Below are positions 18,839-29,602 of a stretch of 64,000 bases of DNA, piece by piece. The notes beneath the pieces are model-generated. The model was not told the origin of the DNA, did not search any database, and saw only the letters and a list, made by a program, of their open reading frames with translations. The first letter of the stretch is position 1, and each line of letters starts with the position of its first letter. A program made the translations under genes and the position numbers. The stretch is from Paraphoma chrysanthemicola (Eukaryota; Ascomycota; Dothideomycetes; Pleosporales; Phaeosphaeriaceae): NCBI GenBank assembly GCA_020744225.1, contig JAGMWG010000013.1, positions 248,001-312,000 of the forward strand, in the 5' to 3' direction.

Positions 18839-20323
18839 TTATGCTAGATCGACCTCCCTCCCTCTACTCCTCAAAATGACTTGGATACAATCAACCTTCT
18901 CCCTACTGTCCCTTCCCACTTCGGCATCCTTCGCAACCCAAACATCCTGAATATCGCGCAATATTCTTCTCAAAGTTGGGAACCGTTTTTCCGCATACAT
19001 ATCCTCGAACCGCACACGAACGAACTCGCGCTGCGCGACATCAATAGCCTCACAGCCGGCGGTGAACAGCGGCCAAATGTGCGCGGATGTGAGAGGCGAC
19101 GTGACTGGGACAAGACCTATGAAACACAAGCAGCGAGTAACATGGTCCATGGTAATCGGATTTGGAGAGCCGATGGAAAGCCACGTGCGGTAGAGATAGA
19201 TGAATGCGGCATGTCGGTAGGCTTCAGCTGTCAGAACAATGTCAGATGCTGTGTTGCCCGATTGGAAGCACAAGGAAAGCAACGTCTGTTGAATGTCCCT
19301 CCCCGTTGCATCTTCCTCTTCCGAAAGTGTCGTGGTTGTTGATACAGCTTGTCGCGCTTTAATAGCATGTTGTAACTGACTGATCCGTGCAACTGTGAGA
19401 AGCACCTGAGCAACACTTTGCATGTCTGGTTCGCCTTCAACCGCGGCGAAATTATGCTCATGGTCGGCGAGGGGTTGCGATCCGCGCGATACCGATGCGA
19501 GAATGTCGTGGTATGCGAATAAGCTGAGTAGAAAGTTTGCCGTTGATGAAGTTGACCCGCTGTTCCTCCCGCGTCGAGCAATCATTGCTTTCGCACCCGC
19601 TAGGTGGTTCGCCACGGAAGCGTCATCATCATTGCCAAATAGTTTCCCAGAGAGTTGCATCATGAGGACAGTTGCCAGGGCAGGTTCTGAAGCGGCCTGG
19701 CTTGGGTCTTGAATTACAGTCTGCAGCTCATGAATCGCGTCTTGCTGGTGTCGGTATGCTTGGTATCGCAAGGATGGATCATGACTTGAAAGCGAAAGAT
19801 GGTTCGCTGCCATGGATAGGATTGTTGAGCGGAGTGCGGCTGATTCATGCACCATGGCGGTAAGGTGAAGCTGGAAAGGTGTCGCATATTCTTTGCGTGG
19901 TGCGACGGAGATCAAAGTGGAAAGTCGCTTGACCCAGTAATGTAAGAGCCATCTATCATTCACTGAAAGTGCAGCAGTTCGGGGAGGCGAGGCCAAAGAA
20001 ATCATAGGTAGACTAAATATCGAGTCTGGTGAAGAAGAACCATAGCTGGGAGTCGCTAGGACGAGGGAATTGGATTGGAAGTTGGCGCCCGAGTCTGGAC
20101 TGAGATTGCTTTCTGAAAGAACGGGCGACTTCCTCTTTGCACGGCGTGGTTTCTTGGTCGGGGTGCTGATGTTTCCATCTTGCCACTTCAATTTGACGCC
20201 GTACCCTTTACACGTGATCTTGAGCCTCATGCAACGCCCACAGTGCGGCTTCTGTTCGTCGCACTTGTATCCGGCTTCTCTGCAGGTCCAACATCCGGTT
20301 CGCGTCCTTTTGTGCGTCGCCAT
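18839..20323 (-). CDS. Zn2Cys6 transcription factor with fungal-specific regulatory domain
   Basis: This 494-residue, intron-free protein has an N-terminal Zn2Cys6 binuclear cluster with Cys at about residues 11, 14, 21, 28, 31 and 38 (GCWTCREAGYKCDEQKPHC, then GRCMRLKITC). A basic linker (KKPRRAKRKS) follows. The remainder resembles the fungal_trans_2/DUF3468 middle homology region, with a run of helices such as WLLHYWVKRLSTLISVAP and SAALRSTILSMAANHLSL. Such proteins bind CGG-type sites and regulate metabolic or secondary-metabolite genes. The ATG at 20323 is used; a TTG-initiated extension upstream is unlikely. The neighbours do not reveal its target. Confidence 0.9.
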   Translation of the reverse strand: MATHKRTRTGCWTCREAGYKCDEQKPHCGRCMRLKITCKGYGVKLKWQDGNISTPTKKPRRAKRKSPVLSESNLSPDSGANFQSNSLVLATPSYGSSSPDSIFSLPMISLASPPRTAALSVNDRWLLHYWVKRLSTLISVAPRKEYATPFQLHLTAMVHESAALRSTILSMAANHLSLSSHDPSLRYQAYRHQQDAIHELQTVIQDPSQAASEPALATVLMMQLSGKLFGNDDDASVANHLAGAKAMIARRGRNSGSTSSTANFLLSLFAYHDILASVSRGSQPLADHEHNFAAVEGEPDMQSVAQVLLTVARISQLQHAIKARQAVSTTTTLSEEEDATGRDIQQTLLSLCFQSGNTASDIVLTAEAYRHAAFIYLYRTWLSIGSPNPITMDHVTRCLCFIGLVPVTSPLTSAHIWPLFTAGCEAIDVAQREFVRVRFEDMYAEKRFPTLRRILRDIQDVWVAKDAEVGRDSREKVDCIQVILRSRGREVDLA

Positions 20324-21812
20324 GCTGGATGACGGAACATGTTTGGTGGTCAAGCGTCACTGTGTAGCTGTCCTCAGCCAAGCTGGCGTAGGTTTACTGA
20401 CATTATATAACGGAACCTGTTGATGAAGGTGGTGCGGTAGCGCCGCAGAGACGTCGAGCTTGCCTGTAAGGAACGAGATTCGGGAAGCTTTTAGCCCGTC
20501 CCGAGTCATGTACAGCAACACTAAGAGCTTGCTCAAAACTACCGAGATGTTTCTTACGCCAAACTCAGACATGTTACTGAGTTTGCTGCATCAGGGAGGC
20601 GCAGGGTGTCATAATTGGTCACCGCAGTAATGTGGGCTGAACATCGACACGCTTCATCTCACCTTTGCGATCTCGCATCCAATCTCGCGCGACCGCTACA
20701 AGGTCTACAGAAGTGCAGTTGCTCCTTGGAAACATGTTCGACCCCCTGAAGGATACTCTGAAACTCCGGGCCTCAAACACTACTCATCAGAGCTACGAAC
20801 GGCGGTTCGCGAGTTGAATAATGTCACTCAGCAGTCACTAGCACATCGATCGCAACCGTGAAAAATACGGAAACTTGTCAGTATGAAGTGTGCACGTTTC
20901 CGCGCCTAGTCTTGGACGGAACACTGAAAACGGCTTTCTTCCTAAGCAAACTGAAGGCTGAATGTAACCAAATGGATCAATTTGCGATGGCATGTACCGC
21001 TCATATGACACCGCCTGCGCAACCGAAATAATGCGCAGCCAGCTCTAATGGAGCACTTAGTTTCCTCTCCGCATCGCTATATCGCAGCCGCCCAATAGGG
21101 TATCTCGAGTAGCGCCAGTACAAAACGTAAAGAGGCTGATGAGATGGCGCGGTTGAACTGTCTGATGGTGCGTTGAAGAACAAGAATGGTGCGTTGCGAA
21201 AATTTATTTGAAATGCACTGACGCTAGCCCGGCCGCTAGTGGAGGCTTGGCAAATGCAACACCACAAAATCACGATCGCATCAATCGTGATGCGTCGTTT
21301 GTGTATCTTGTAGCACTCACCTTCATTTGAAATCAACATATGAACCATACCTCTGGGACTTGTGCAGTGCAATAATGACTTAAGCGGATGCGCTGCTATC
21401 CAAAGATTCTCTGCTTACTCAAGAGCTTGGCTTCTCATTGCCATTAATAATCGCAATCGCCCCCCGGAAGCGCATCAGTCGTCTATCCGCGCGCAACATC
21501 GATCATCAATCCTACTCCAAAGCTTTTCTGACTTGTTCTATCGTGAACTTTGCCATATCTTGCAAAAGGCTCATTGGGCAGGACGCTGGGTGATGGCAGC
21601 TATGGCTGACGTAGGCGAACGCTTCTGCACACAGTTCTTGGCAGCGGCTCAGCCCTACCTGCATCGCGGCCCCAAACCCTCACAAAATGTGGCGTTTGCG
21701 ACCAGAGTATGGTGACATAAGGTTGTCATGATGCCCATGGTTGCTTGCATGTATAAAATGACCGCGACTTCTGACCCAAACCAGCGTCACAACACAACCA
21801 TTCGCGCACGCC
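20324..21812. other. 1.5-kb divergent intergenic region
   Basis: This region separates the minus-strand Zn2Cys6 gene from the plus-strand regulator-like gene. Open frames at 21001-21372 and 21362-21715 have no domain, no plausible start context and no codon bias like the neighbours, so I do not call them. No repeats were recognised. Confidence 0.5.
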
Positions 21813-23495
21813 ATGGATCGCTCTACGAAACCGTCCTTCAACTTTGTAAACCTCAAACATCCAGACGATTTAAAGGATGAAGAGACACAGCTTCGTATTC
21901 GAAGATTGGCCATGACCGAGGTTGGCAAGGCGAGGAGGAAGCCAAAAACCAAAAGAGCTCGAAACGAAATTGTGCTAGAGTTCCGCGATGCCAGCGAAAG
22001 ACCGTCAGAGATTAGCCGTCTCGGTGGCGGTTCAATTGATCCCTTTGGCCCCTATCCGATTCATCTCGATGAATCCGCTCGAGCATTGGTTGCCAATAGT
22101 GGGTACATTCTCTCAAAGGGATCAGCCTCTTTCCTGACCCGGCGTAGTCTTTGACACCAATGGCAATCATCCCAACCATTTGCGCGGAACATGGTACCCA
22201 GTAGGGCTTGAAAGTGAGATTGCATTTTTGAACATGCTGGCCAACTCGCAGAGTGAGTACACGTGTACAATACGCACGCATGAGGACTAACATCGTGCCT
22301 CTCCCCTAGACTTCATGTTTCAGAAAATGAATGGCTTCTTCCCGACGCAAGACGATTCGATTGCTTTGGCATACCACCACAAGGCTCTCCGCCGCGCCAA
22401 CGAGATGATGAAGAAAGCTCAAACCCACAATAGCGAAGCGACGATAAGCGCTATTGTCTCCTTCATGTGCCATCATGTAAGCGGCATTAATGAGGTGGGT
22501 CTGTCTCACTACTGACGTCTCTTAGGCGTTGCATGGAAGCTTCTCAGGAGGCGAATGGCACAAACATTGCGGCGCCCTTTCGAAAATCATTAGCCTTCGT
22601 GGAGGATACGACGCCGTCAAAACCGAGCACCTACGTATTACCCTATCATGGTCTGTATTCCCACCTTTTTACAGTTGAGACTTGTCCCCATGGACTTAAC
22701 CCACGGAATAATACTGACCCGATAATCAGGGCAGACCTCCTCGGCGCCTTCTTTCAGGACATTCAACCAATGGTACCCCTTCCGAAAAAGTGGGAGGCAG
22801 ACTCCAAATCTCCGCCAGCCTCACCTCGGCAGTACAGCCCGATATCTTTAGTGTGGAAGCAGCAAATGCCGATGCAGACGGAGTGGGTGACCGTGTTCGA
22901 TGACGTTGTGCAGCTGATATCTCTTGATCGTGCTTTCGGCGAAAAGCAGCTATCATTAGCTGCCTCAAGTGGTTGTTGGTTGGAACCTACCCTCTGGAAG
23001 CTTCTTTCAGTACGACCTCTGCAGCATGGCAATAAACGAGAGCACGTGATAGAAGAAGTCTGTCGCCTCGGCACACTGCTTTTTCTTGCTCCAGTGTGGA
23101 GAATGATGGGTCAAACACCAGTATGGACAGCTGCAATATCTCACAACCTTCTCGTTGTCTTGATGGAGCACATGACCGAATGGAAGGAGCTGAAGAATCT
23201 TCTTATCTGGGTTCTCTACTTCGCCGCTATAGAGACTAGCGATCTGGGAGAGCGAAGCCATCTCGTCTTCATGCTCGCAGTTCTCATGGGCGGTATGCAG
23301 ATTGCTACGTGGGATGACCTTATGCGCACCGTAAAAGGCGTGCTATGGGCCGAGAGAGTCTTCGCCGGCAGCGATGAGTTAATTCGAGACGAGGTTCTAG
23401 CTACCGTAGCGCAAAATGCTTTGCGCCCAGCCACAGCAGATGTAGCACCGGCGTTTCTGGAAAACCTGCCGGGTAATGTGGCGGATGAGACCTAG
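21813..23495 (+). CDS. Zinc-finger-less fungal transcription-factor-like protein (so-called tachykinin-family type)
   Basis: Five exons (21813-22098, 22148-22252, 22310-22476, 22526-22650, 22730-23495) join in frame to 482 residues. The N-terminus has the layout often annotated in ascomycetes as a tachykinin-family protein: FNFVNLKHPDDLKDEETQLRI, a basic patch (KARRKPKTKRAR), then a long helical region similar to the regulatory half of fungal Zn-cluster factors (DUF3468-like). Landmarks are LRGTWYPVGLESEIAF, SFMCHHALHGSFSGGEW and HKHCGALSKIISLRGGYD, where the repeated GGxxxxHxxG-type pattern is common in this group. There is no Zn2Cys6 motif. The basic patch could serve for nuclear import or DNA contact. 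The function is unknown. Confidence 0.82.
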
Positions 23496-25841
23496 CCATA
23501 ATAAGAAAGAAGATATCCTTGTAACTGCATCACTTGTCATACTATTTCAGCGTCGTAGTCCAATGGCAATCCTCAAGGCTCCATAGCCGCAAGGATATAG
23601 AAGCAACTAGAAACAACGTAATAATGCGGGATTTGTACACTAGGGATGGGAGCGATCGTGTAGGATTAGGTCTTGTCAATGGCCAAGGCGATCGAGACGC
23701 AGGACGCCAAAACATCTTAACACATGGGCAGTGGTCTAGTAAGTTCCATATCTACGCAGTATTTGCAGAGAAGTCTAAGCTGGCGAGAGTGTAAGCAATG
23801 AAGGCGCATAAAAGAGGAGATTAATAAGAATTACGAAGAAGTATTGTGCCTTTGTCAGACGAGGAAACATTCAGACCCACTGTGATATCTCTTAAGGAGT
23901 CTTCTTCTAGGAGGACAACTTCGCCGACCTCGAGGAGGTAGCCCGTTCGGCGCTGCCAGTGATGAGGACACAGCTTGGCAGACGAGGTTACAGGATAACA
24001 TTATCAACGACCGCTGCTGCCCATTGAGCAAACGGACACTTCATAGGCTGGCCAGGGTCAGAGCACTACGCGTAGTGTGTTCGCAACGCGCAACGCCTCC
24101 AAGAAAGGATCTGGTAGTTCTGTTGTGCGAAAAGAGACGCTCGACACAAAATGCTGGTTTCGACAACGGTGGTAGACAAGCTGGCAGTAAGAAGCGCAAG
24201 CGCGGTGGCAAATATCAAGATCAAGATGAGGACGAGTTGGCAAAGCTACGAGAGTAACAAGCGAAGGAACTGCAAACAGATGCAAAGGCTCACGAGGCTG
24301 GTCAGCAGCACTTCCTGAGTGCACAGGAAGTTTGCAATGCCGCATCACCCCACAAAGCGCACCCCAGCGCGATAATATGGTAACCCACGCTGAGATTCTG
24401 GAGAGATCTCGAGACGCACTCACAGCAAAGTCTGCTTCTGTCATGGACCGTTGCACGCAAATCGAATGGCAGCGGGGGGCCGCCTTCTTCAAAGTTACCG
24501 TCAGCACATTCCAGGCGGGAAAGCCCTTCCAATTAACGCCCGCATGGGCGCTCGACTGTGCTTTAATATACTATGGATTTGTGGGAGAATATTTGGATGT
24601 ACATGCAAGAAGTTTCACTGAAGAACAAAGAAAACTCGCCAATGTTTTGGGTATGGGTAAGACTAGGAGTATCGCTTTAGAGCAAGCTGATTGTACAGCT
24701 CGTCGGGAGATTTTCTCTCGGACACTATCCAAACCCCATGTGAATAATACCATCCGATCTTCCAGGACGCAGCAGATGAGCTTCTTGAGAGACCTCAGGG
24801 TGTCGGAATTGGGTGATGACGTCATTGCAGAGCGCCCGCCACCACCGCTACCGCTCTCATAGCTCTGACAACAGCGGTCGCAAAAGCCGACCAGTAATGT
24901 GTATTCATAAATTACTTTCTTGCTACAGATCTTACGGTATAATTCTACCTGCGCGGGACGTCGATACGCCACGCAAGTGGGCCATGGCTGATTACCATGC
25001 CAACTCCAAGCCTTGTCGCGAAGCTTGTTACGCTTGATCTGACCATGCCAGCACCAATGCACTCAAAACACCCATCATGCCATTGTGGTGTCTTTTCCAA
25101 ACCAACATCGCACGCACGATTAGTCGCGTAAATGTGCTCGCGACCTATGGTAGACTCGACCTTCCGGCAGCAAGTCCAGAAAGGCTACAAATGCAGTCCT
25201 TGCTAGCCAATGCTCACATCCTGGACTTGCAAGCTGAATCATCGCATGTGCGGCACTTCCCTTCCCTGCGAATCGGAATGCTCTGAAATTGCTTTCTTCT
25301 GCATGTGCGAGATGTTCGAGGTTTTGCTCAAGGATGAAGGATGTGGGGTCATCTGGGAAGAGGAGGGATCATCAAATGGCCAGCGAAAATCTCTCCGAGA
25401 CGTTGCGCGTGACAAATAGCCGTAGTTTTTGGAATTGGTGACGATTGACTTGTGGGTTACACGTGCAGCAGGACCGAATAGTCTACCCCAGATCTCACGC
25501 CGATGGCCGTTCAAACACCGATTAGAGTTTGCGGGGAATATGCATCGACCCGCAGCCGCTGGCATCATGGCGGCTTCAGGCCAATGGTACGCCGGAATGC
25601 ATGCGCCCTATCGTCATCTTCAAGCATTTAACCCTACATACAAGCATCAGCTGAATTGGCCATGCACTCTTTGGTATGGTAGCGGATGAAGACTATATAT
25701 ACTCAGCGATAGGCCTGATAGATACAAGGCCGCACCTGAGTTACTCACTCTCGGCACAAACTTTTGAGCTATCTTGGATGATCAGGTATTGCAGCGCAGA
25801 TCGGCACTATGTTCCAAACCTCTTCCCAGCCATATTTTGGC
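23496..25841. other. 2.3-kb gene-poor region
   Basis: Apart from the degraded coding-like stretch at 23900-24330 (listed separately), I see no supported gene. The open frame at 24332-24862 has no recognisable domain. The base composition is ordinary, so this is not a RIP tract. Confidence 0.5.
23900..24330 (+). pseudogene. Degraded coding remnant, possibly the C-terminal end of a transposase
   Basis: One frame reads TAWQTRLQDNIINDRCC and continues through SKRTLHRLARVRALRVV to a basic segment (GSKKRKRGGKYQDQDEDE), a TAA, and then another plausible segment in the same frame (QAKELQTDAKAHEAGQQHF). The pattern of a polar tail with SKRTL...R, a KKRKRGG patch and Gln/Glu-rich coil resembles the C-terminal ends of fungal DDE transposases, but I cannot match a family with confidence. 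It has at least one stop and a likely frameshift upstream. Confidence 0.28.
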
Positions 25842-27808
25842 ATGACCGGGAAATGGTTGACTTTTTGGGTAACTGTGGCGTGCGCCACAGATATGGTAAG
25901 TACATGCTACAATCTATGAACCTTATGCGATAGCTGACCTGTTCATCAGACATTGTTTGGCTATGATCAAGGAGTCTTTGGTCTGTCATCGCCGGGACGC
26001 AGTACGGCTTAAGCTAAATCAGTGATAGGTGGAGTGATTGTGACGCCCGACTTCCTGGACCAACTTGATCTGCTCGGCAAGACTTCTTTGATTAGTACAG
26101 TGACTGCAATTTACGATATAGGTTGCTTTGTTGGCGCTGTATCTGTATGCGTCATTGGCGATCCCCTCGGAAGAAAGAACTGCGTTCTGCTAGGCACAAC
26201 AATCATGAGCATAGGAGCCATACTTCAAATTGCGGCTTTCGGTGTACCTCAAATGATCGTAGGAAGGATAATTGCAGGAATTGGCAATGGAATTAACACA
26301 TCGACCGGTGAGTAATGCCCTTCCGCACCTCTGCATGCAAGACTGATCCGACCAGCGCCCGTATGGCAAGGCGAGACTTCAAAAGCGAGTTGGAGGGGAA
26401 AGCTCATCGTCATCGAAATGATCATGAATATTGCCGGTTTCTCACTCTCAAATTGGGTAACCTACGGCTTTAGTTTTGTTGGAGGAAGTGCGGCTTGGAG
26501 AGTACCCCTCGCATTTCAATTCCTCTTCATCATCATATTATTCGCAACAGTTCCCTGGCTGCCAGAAAGCCCACGCTGGTTGATAGCCCGTGGACGCGTT
26601 GATGAGGCAGAAAAGATTCTCGCAGACCTTGAAGCAACAACTATCGACGATCCTTTCATCATCACACAATCAAAGGACATCCAGTGGGCCGTGCAGTATG
26701 AAAAGGATCATGCCGTGAGATGGCGAGACCTCTTGCGTGGCAAAACAGGTGACCAGCAGGGCACACATACTATCCGCAGGCTTCTACTGGGGATGGGAAC
26801 TCAAGCCATGCAGCAACTGTGTAAGCTATTCCTGCTCGATATCACTTATGCGGTGTACTAAAGGTGGGCAGCTGGAATCAACGTCACGTCTTATTATCTT
26901 CCGACTGTCCTTATCGAGTCCGTCGGCCTCTCTAATAACCTCGCTCGATTGCTTGCAGCCTGCAACTCGGTATCATACCTTCTGTTCTCTCTGATTGGAA
27001 TACCTAATGTTGAGCGCTGGGGGAGGCGAAAGATGATGATATATGCTGCTGCTGGACAGTTCTTTTGCTATTGTATTATCACGATTTGCATTCGGTATAA
27101 CGAAGATACATCACTCAGTCTGGCGACACAACAGCAGTGGGCGAAAGCCTCGATTGGTTTCTTCTTCCTGTACTATGTCTTCTTTGGCATCGGATGGCAA
27201 GGAGTGCCATGGGTACGTGTTGGCTCATTTTTCATTCATTCAAGGTGCGATACTGATACTCGCAGCTTTACCCAACCGAGATTAATTCCATGGCAATGAG
27301 GACAAAGGGTGCCGCGCTGGGAACTGCTACGAACTGGATATTCAATTTCATGGGTGAGTCGAAACGCTTTTCCTGTGTGACATCGCTTACAACTTCTTCA
27401 GTGGTCGAAGTTACTCCACCAGGTATCGAGAACCTGCAATGGCGCTTCTACATCATCTGGACTATCTTCAACTTCTCTTTCATACCAATAGGTACTTTAA
27501 TCAAACTTCGTACATGGCCAACGAATGACATGATTGCAGTGTACTTTCTGTACCCAGAGACTGCTGGCAGGACTCTCGAGGACATAGACCGCATCTTCCA
27601 TGGCCATACGCCTCTCCTGATCTTCCGCGACAAGGAAGCCATTGCGGAAAAGCGACCAGAGCGATTCATCCAACAAGAACGAGAAGAAGTTCGGAGGAAC
27701 AGTAGTGTTGTTCCAGGTCATGTCCAGGCTGCGAATGAGGCTTACCGGAATAGTGTGAACGAGGATGAGAAGAAGAGTGCCGAAACTTATCGCAGGGAGA
27801 GTGTTTGA
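25842..27808 (+). CDS. MFS sugar transporter (sugar/H+ symporter family)
   Basis: This predicted 538-residue, 12-TM transporter comes from eight exons: 25842-25895, 25950-25980, 26029-26307, 26356-26820, 26872-27212, 27266-27353, 27402-27491, 27540-27808. All junctions keep frame. Sugar-porter signatures are LFGYDQGVFGG in TM1, DPLGRKNC (loop 2-3), IVGRIIAGIGNGINTST (TM4), WLPESPRWLIARGR (PESPR, loop 6-7), QQLSGINVTSYYLP (TM7), ERWGRRKMM (loop 8-9), LYPTEINSMAMRTKGAALGT, and FLYPETAGRTLEDID at the C-terminus. The N-terminus is short: only 18 residues precede TLFGYDQG. Substrate cannot be told from sequence. The third-exon acceptor (TAG at 26026-26028) was chosen because it restores the GVFGG motif. 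Confidence 0.9.
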
Positions 27809-28091
27809 AACGCTGTGAAGACTTCCATACGGGCGAGAGTAGAAGCGCATTTTCATTTTCAGATGTTTTCGCTCAGTGTTGATCAATTCAAAATTGGGTA
27901 TTACTCGTTGACACCTGATGAAGGTTCAGAATGAAGGGGTGATGTATGCAGGTAATAGTGTGACAAGGCATAGTTGTCACGAATAATTAAATGTCGAATG
28001 TTTATTAACACCTTATTGATGCTATGAAACTGAAAGGTGAGAAGGGTGTTTTTCAGTCGTAATAGTACCACGCCTTCAACCATAAGTAATG

Positions 28092-28770
28092 TTACCACAT
28101 CTCACACAAAGCGACACCAATCGCACTAAATAGCGCATAGGTTGTTCCCTTTCGTTTCTCTGCGCCATTGGTGTTCTTGGTATTTGGTGCAGTCGCAGTC
28201 AGACTCGCTGTAGACGAAGAAGTGCGGTTCGCGGCTGGTGTTGCAGCACTCAGCGATTGTTCGGTGGTGCGTAGTTTCTCACCGCCGCCCTCCACCGGCA
28301 CCGTCAAGAAATCCTCAGGTACCGCTGCATAGACCATATCCGAAGTATAATAGCCTAGTTGGTTCTGCTTCTCCTCCTGACAGATCACGCTTGCATTGCG
28401 TAAGTTGTGCACGCACGTGAAGTGCACGAACATGTCTAGCGCCGACGTGCTCCATGATCCCATATATGTGTTGTCAGAGACAACGGTGTAGTTGACACCA
28501 ACCCCTAGAACGCACCCACTCTTAGGCACGCTTGTTGCACAGCCTAGCAGCATTTCAGTCGTCGAGGGGTAGTGGTGCCTGATGGAAACAGCGGGTGAGA
28601 GCGCAGCTGAGCCTTGGAATCATGAGCCTGCGCTTGTGCAACTAGACAGAGGACAAACCATTTTGGGCGAAGTCGCTAAAACCATTGAGATAAAGCGTTA
28701 CATCTTGATCTTGGGTACTTATGGAAAGGACGATTGAAAGTGATAATAAGAGTGCTATGAGCCAGCGCAT
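28092..28770 (-). CDS. Small secreted protein with signal peptide and GPI-like C-terminus
   Basis: Two exons (28770-28659 and 28606-28092) with a 52-nt intron give 208 residues. The first exon begins with a clear signal peptide (MRWLIALLLSLSIVLSIS). The mature part contains several Cys residues (LGCATSVPKSGCVLG, HFTCVHN, VICQEE), then a Ser/Thr/Ala-rich spacer and a mildly hydrophobic C-terminal segment (TTYALFSAIGVALC), the layout of a GPI-anchored surface protein. N-glycosylation sequons (NYT, NAS, NRT) are present. No named domain was recognised. The exon-1 start was found only by allowing the intron; it is convincing because of the signal peptide. Confidence 0.68.
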
Positions 28771-29602
28771 AGTGGCCGTCCAAAGACTACTGACTTGGAA
28801 ACAGGACAAGAAGGGAGGGCAGCGCGCAACAATGATGAAATGCAGGAGTCGCGAAGGATTCGAGGAGGATCGCGGATGGGCTCGGCAGGGGCGTGCGCAA
28901 TGCGTCTTCCTCCACTATGGAAAATATCATAGTATTTGCGCTGCTCGCGGACAAGAAGTGTACACTGCAAGCGCGGACACAGCCTAGGTGCATTCTTGCT
29001 TTGCGAAAGCCAGATAGGTCTGCAAGCACGCTGAACCCTCGCGTGCCTCGGTACCGCCACGGTTTTTGAAGTGCGCGGATTCGCGAATGCTAAGATTCGA
29101 TCTAGAAAGGAGAGAAGCAGCTGAGCGCGAAGTCCTTGCTGAATTCGTCGTTGTAAATGACGCCGTGTCGACCTGTCCAACAGCCTACAAAGTCCGCAGT
29201 AATTTAGAGAATATGAAGAGTGTTCACACGATTGTGCTGCGGTAAGGGCAGGGGCAAGCACCAATCGCCACCCCTGCGTCGGCATATTCATTCGACGGTC
29301 GGCGCATTCGGTGCAATTGCGCTATTATACTGCTGTAAGAATGTACTTCATGATTCTGGATGCTGGAGTCAGAACTCAAAGCCTCTGAAAGCGCTTTATG
29401 GAAAGTCGGGCCACAATGCCACTCGATTTCGTCAGGATGCACTAACTAAGCGCAGATGCGAAGTGATCCCACGGAAGTCCGATCGGATTCATCTGAGCCC
29501 GACTGCAGCCTAAGGGTAGATGTGCACACATGCTCCGTACACGGCACTCCCACCTTGTCTATCTACTTCTTTGTATTTGCACAGTCCAGCGTTGCATCTG
29601 CC
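28771..29602. other. Divergent intergenic region
   Basis: This 832-bp stretch separates the minus-strand secreted-protein gene from the plus-strand Zn2Cys6 factor. I see no supported gene, repeat or RNA feature. Confidence 0.5.

Noticed and set aside
24332..24862. A 176-codon plus-strand frame in the gene-poor interval
   Set aside because: There is no domain, no splice partners and no codon bias like its neighbours.
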